Notes under the pieces: generated by a model
What the model was told of the DNA's origin: nothing
The model's database searches: none
What the model saw: the letters and a program-made list of their open reading frames with translations, nothing else
Position numbers and translations under genes: made by a program
Shown here: positions 15,375 to 18,026 of the stretch, in pieces
How the letters are laid out: each line of letters begins with the position of its first letter
How positions within the stretch are numbered: the first letter of the stretch is position 1
Assembly (NCBI GenBank): GCA_900551675.1
Contig: URXH01000031.1
Location: forward strand, 1 to 18,026
Reading direction: 5' to 3'
Length of the DNA stretch: 18,026 nt
Origin: an uncultured bacterium
GTDB taxonomy: Bacteria > Cyanobacteriota > Vampirovibrionia > Gastranaerophilales > Gastranaerophilaceae

Positions 15375-16049
15375 ATGAAAAATAATGGATTTACTTTGGC
15401 CGAGGTTCTAATTACTCTGGGAATTATTGGAGTAGTTGCAGCTCTTACTATGCCCGCCTTAATAGGTAATTACAAAAGGCAGCAGACAATACAGCAATTG
15501 AAAAAGGTTTATTCCGTTTTGGGGCAAGCTTACAATCGCGCAGTAGCAGATTACGGGGATGGAACGGAGTGGGATGAAATTACTCCGCAGACTGCTTTTA
15601 ATTATTATGATACCTATTGGAAACCTTATTTACAAGAGCCTGTCCGGTGTTATAATTATTCGGAATGCGGTTATGAAAAGTTAACTCCTTTTTTTAAAAC
15701 AAAAAAGACAGCGGATGGTTATCAGATTAACCCTACTGCTGGAGGAGCAAATGCACGTGTAATGCTTCATTTAAATGACGGAACTTTTGTAATGATTATA
15801 ACAGGTTCCGGTTATGGCCAAGATGACAGACGTATTCTTGTTGACTTAAACGGCTCTAAACTCCCGAACAGATTTGGAAATGATGTTTTCTTTTTCTTAA
15901 GAGTGAATGGTAAAGGTATTTTGCCTTATGGTTATGACAAATCTGTAGATGAGTTAAAGAGAGAATGTTCTAATGCAAGCAATGGATATATGTGTGCTGC
16001 GCGGATCATGCAGGCCGGCTGGTCTATGGAAAGAGATTATCCGTTTTAA
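15375..16049 (+). CDS. Type IV prepilin-like / pseudopilin protein
   Basis: A 224-residue secreted or pilus-type protein with a class III signal: a short leader MKNNG, a cut expected after G5, then FTLAEVLITLGIIGVVAALTMPALI with the conserved Glu at mature position 5 and a hydrophobic helix of about 20 residues. Prepilin peptidase would cleave and N-methylate it. The rest is an extracytoplasmic domain with four cysteines (CYNYSEC near 73-79, C196 and C204) that could form disulfides, and an aromatic C-terminus GWSMERDYPF. The ATG at 15375 follows AAGAGG by 7 nt. No pilus assembly ATPase, platform protein or peptidase gene is nearby, so this is an orphan minor pilin, a pattern common in Gastranaerophilales. 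Its function (adhesion, secretion or uptake) is not deducible. Confidence 0.85.
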   Translation: MKNNGFTLAEVLITLGIIGVVAALTMPALIGNYKRQQTIQQLKKVYSVLGQAYNRAVADYGDGTEWDEITPQTAFNYYDTYWKPYLQEPVRCYNYSECGYEKLTPFFKTKKTADGYQINPTAGGANARVMLHLNDGTFVMIITGSGYGQDDRRILVDLNGSKLPNRFGNDVFFFLRVNGKGILPYGYDKSVDELKRECSNASNGYMCAARIMQAGWSMERDYPF

Positions 16050-16056
16050 TTTTATT

Positions 16057-16090
16057 AACTAAAAAAGGCTCTTATGAGCCTTTTTTAGTT
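16057..16090. terminator. Bidirectional terminator between convergent genes
   Basis: AACTAAAAAAGGCTC (16057-16071), loop TTAT, then the exact complement ending TTTTTTAGTT (16076-16090): a perfect 15-bp stem with T-rich ends on both strands. It starts 7 nt after the prepilin stop. The minus-strand gene's TAA stop lies within the loop (16072-16074). Confidence 0.92.
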
Positions 16091-17784
16091 TCTATGTAAT
16101 TTGTATTGGGAATATACGAATTTTCCCCATTAATCTCAATTTTATTTATGATTTTTGCTCGTTTTTTGCGGAAAAGCATATCAACAAAGGCTTCCAAACG
16201 CGTGATAAATCCGGCTTCACCTGTCTGTTCATCAATTGTTAGATTTAGAAGCGGTTTATTAAAGCGTTTTGCCTGGCGTGTAATTCTTTCTATCATCAAA
16301 GAATCAGGCCCGCAGCCAAACGCAGTAAGTGTGATAAGCCCGTCAATTTTTATGTCTTTAAGGTAATGCCCTGCGGCACCTGTCATTTCTCGTTCATTTG
16401 CCCAGTACATTTCCTGTCCAAGAGCTTTAATACCGTCATCCATCTGTTCGTTTGAAAGCTGTAATGATGAATAAACTTTTACATCCATATCTTCCAATTT
16501 ATCAAAAATCTTCATTGAAGTTCTTTCATCAAAAATATTGTAGCCATGAGAAATCAGTGCTATTGAAATCGGATATTCTTTTGTCTGGTTTTCAATAAAA
16601 ACTTTTCCCTGCAGAGCATAGTTCATCGCTTTTTTATAGCTCATACCCGATTTTGACATTATATGAAAGTTGTTATAAGTTCTCCATCCTGCTTTTGAGG
16701 CTTTTTTAATGCGTTCCATATCAGTAATTCCGAACGGCGCCGCCATTTCACTCAAAAATTCATAGATTCCCTGATTTTTTTCTGATTTATCAAGGGTAGC
16801 TTCTATCATTGTAAAATCTTTTTTTACAACATTTAATTCTGTTCTATCATAATTTAATTCACGAGTTTGACTATAAAAATCATCAACATATTCTATTTCT
16901 TCATCTTCAAACATTGTAACATCTGCTTCTATTCTGTAATCTGCACTCATTGTTTTTGAACTTTCAATATCAGATTTTTGTTTTAAATCAAAGTTTTGTA
17001 AATTATATTCAATTTCAAATTTAGATCTATCATTTATATTTTCAAGTTCAATCATAGCAGAAAAAGGAACCATAAGTTTTGTCTTTTTTACCTTTTTTTC
17101 TTCTGAATCTGGAAGGTATAACATACAAGCCTCAATATCTCCTTTTACCATTATTTTGTTATAACTTTCCTTATACTCTGTATTTTTTATTTTTGTATTT
17201 AAATCTAATATTTCAAAAAAATCTTCTGCATCTTTTGGAAGCATTACATCATCTTTTGATGCTATAATACTTTTTTTATGTTGTAATATATTGCTAAAAT
17301 TTCCTGTACACATTTTGCATTCAATATTTTCTTCTGGATCAAAAGAATTAATTAAATTTACATTTATGGTACACTTTCCCCTTACCCTAAAACATACTTC
17401 AGCTTTAACTGATATTTTTCTTTCATTTGGAAGTGCATATATTATATTTTTAACACTTGGAATTACTGTTACATTCATATCTTTAGAAATTCCTTTAACT
17501 TCTAAATTTTGAGTAAAAGGATAACTTGCAAAAAGCCCCCTAGTATTAAATTTTTCATCATCTACTCTATATATAACGAAATAATTTAATTTACCAACTA
17601 GTTTTAGCCTATCCTCCATAACTTCTACATCAGATACATATGGTGTAACATTTACGTATACTATTTTTAATGCATCTGGTTTAGTATCTGGCACTATAAT
17701 ATCTTGCTCCATCCATTCACTTACACTTTCATTTATGCAGCATTTATTTAGATTTAAATTCTTTTTTTGTGATGTTATTTGCAT
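16072..17784 (-). CDS. Hybrid ORF: SPOCS/DUF3794 N-terminus joined to COG3580-like C-terminal half
   Basis: A 570-residue open frame made of two unrelated parts. Residues 1 to about 321 resemble clostridial DUF3794 (SPOCS) proteins of the spore-envelope SipL group: EWMEQDIIVPDTKPDALK, KLNYFVIYRVDDEKFNTRG, KSIIASKDDVMLPKDAEDFFEIL and the EEIEYVDDFYSQTREL close. Residues from about 324 on match the C-terminal half of COG3580-like acyl-CoA dehydratase-activase proteins: LISHGYNIFDE, LTAFGCGPDSLMIERI (C491) and IDEQTGEAGFITRLEAFVDML, the last shared with the gene at 4086. The N-terminal half of a normal COG3580 protein and the later domains of a SipL-type protein are both missing. Arginine codons shift at the join: 9 of 10 are AGA/AGG before it, 7 of 10 are CGN after it. 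The start ATG has AGGGGG upstream. Probably an assembly chimera; a true recombinant is the alternative. Confidence 0.8.
   Translation of the reverse strand: MQITSQKKNLNLNKCCINESVSEWMEQDIIVPDTKPDALKIVYVNVTPYVSDVEVMEDRLKLVGKLNYFVIYRVDDEKFNTRGLFASYPFTQNLEVKGISKDMNVTVIPSVKNIIYALPNERKISVKAEVCFRVRGKCTINVNLINSFDPEENIECKMCTGNFSNILQHKKSIIASKDDVMLPKDAEDFFEILDLNTKIKNTEYKESYNKIMVKGDIEACMLYLPDSEEKKVKKTKLMVPFSAMIELENINDRSKFEIEYNLQNFDLKQKSDIESSKTMSADYRIEADVTMFEDEEIEYVDDFYSQTRELNYDRTELNVVKKDFTMIEATLDKSEKNQGIYEFLSEMAAPFGITDMERIKKASKAGWRTYNNFHIMSKSGMSYKKAMNYALQGKVFIENQTKEYPISIALISHGYNIFDERTSMKIFDKLEDMDVKVYSSLQLSNEQMDDGIKALGQEMYWANEREMTGAAGHYLKDIKIDGLITLTAFGCGPDSLMIERITRQAKRFNKPLLNLTIDEQTGEAGFITRLEAFVDMLFRKKRAKIINKIEINGENSYIPNTNYIETKKGS
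16808..16830. other. Predicted junction between two source genomes within the hybrid ORF
   Basis: The change of protein family and codon style falls at about residues 320-326 (VVKKDFT). The DNA there is a run of seven T (seven A on the coding strand) flanked by GTAAAA (16811-16816) and its complement TTTTAC (16822-16827). Short low-complexity homology of this sort is where assemblers and recombination both tend to join sequences. Confidence 0.6.
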
Positions 17785-17813
17785 ATAATTTCCCCCTCAT
17801 ATATTTATACTAC

Positions 17814-17841
17814 ACTATATGTAAGTGAAAAAATTATATGC
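17814..17841 (-). promoter_or_regulatory. Possible sporulation SigE/SigK-type promoter for the SPOCS reading frame
   Basis: On the minus strand GCATATA (17841-17835) is followed after 13 bp by CATATAGT (17821-17814), close to the SigE/SigK -35 and CATACANT -10 pattern known from Bacillus and Clostridium. It lies about 30 nt before the ATG. SPOCS genes of spore formers are commonly SigE-controlled. The AT richness makes a chance match possible. Confidence 0.35.
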
Positions 17842-17963
17842 ATTCTATTCACAAATTTTATATATTTAACATACTATATATTAGTTGAATATTTACTATT
17901 CAACATTAGATATTTATCTTTAGTGATAAACATAAACTATATATATAATCTCCTTGAGTTTTC

Positions 17964-17997
17964 AGGCTTACCACTTTATAACTTAAATGGTAAGCCT
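17964..17997. terminator. Perfect 10-bp inverted repeat, terminator-like
   Basis: AGGCTTACCA (17964-17973) pairs exactly with TGGTAAGCCT (17988-17997) across a 14-nt loop. On the plus strand it is followed by a T-rich stretch (TTAATATATTTTTATTT), fitting a plus-sense terminator, but no plus-strand gene ends just before it. The rest of 17785-18026 is AT-rich with no supported gene. Confidence 0.55.
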
Positions 17998-18026
17998 TAA
18001 TATATTTTTATTTATAAAGTACTTTT

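Noticed and set aside
16072..17784. Evidence that this organism forms spores
   Set aside because: The SPOCS portion is the only spore-related sequence, stands next to a probable join, and differs in codon use. It should not be used to infer a phenotype.

Overview
This window looks like AT-rich bacterial chromosome from a diderm gut lineage, most likely the Gastranaerophilales (Melainabacteria/Vampirovibrionia). That placement is an inference. It rests on the low GC content, a large envelope-anchored AsmA-type protein (which implies an outer membrane), a stand-alone type IV prepilin-like protein with an FTLAEVLITLGIIGVV leader, and the general gene mix. The last ~1.2 kb (about 16,820-18,026) looks different: it encodes a clostridial spore-type DUF3794/SPOCS segment and has a different arginine codon pattern. 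The window may therefore be a metagenomic contig carrying an assembly chimera at its right end.

Layout. 1-1850 (minus strand): a universal stress protein, then a MalF/UgpA-type ABC sugar permease, then the first codons of the partner MalG/UgpE-type permease running off the left edge. 2024-6997 (plus): a compact cluster of sigma-70-family factor, gcvPB (1-nt overlap), a COG3581-like acyl-CoA dehydratase/activase-related protein, an unrecognised six-helix membrane protein, and miaA (11-nt overlap). 7041-10226: a 1061-residue AsmA-like protein with an Ala/Gln/Lys-rich coiled tail. 10331-11857: gpmI, closed by a clear terminator. 11919-14891: a SNF2-family helicase with a DUF3670 region. 14970-15143: rpsU with its own promoter and terminator. 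15192-15374: a promoter, a strong Shine-Dalgarno site and a tiny reading frame broken by a G10 tract. 15375-16049: an orphan prepilin-like gene, convergent with the next gene through a perfect 15-bp bidirectional terminator. 16072-17784 (minus): a hybrid reading frame joining an N-terminal SPOCS/DUF3794 protein to the C-terminal half of a COG3580-like protein. 17785-18026: AT-rich flank with a possible sporulation-type promoter and a hairpin.

How the genes relate. Most of the window is housekeeping: glycine cleavage, tRNA isopentenylation, glycolysis, the ribosome, envelope biogenesis and sugar uptake. The main point of interest is the pair of acyl-CoA dehydratase-activase-like proteins. The gene at 4086 and the C-terminal part of the gene at 16072 share a DEQTG.AG..TRLEAFVD signature and look like two members of one enzyme family. 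The second has lost its N-terminal half to a clostridial-looking sequence. I see no rRNA or tRNA gene, CRISPR array, transposase or prophage module. The most novel-looking object, the SPOCS/COG3580 fusion, is more likely a join artefact than a new system, although a real recombination cannot be excluded from sequence alone.
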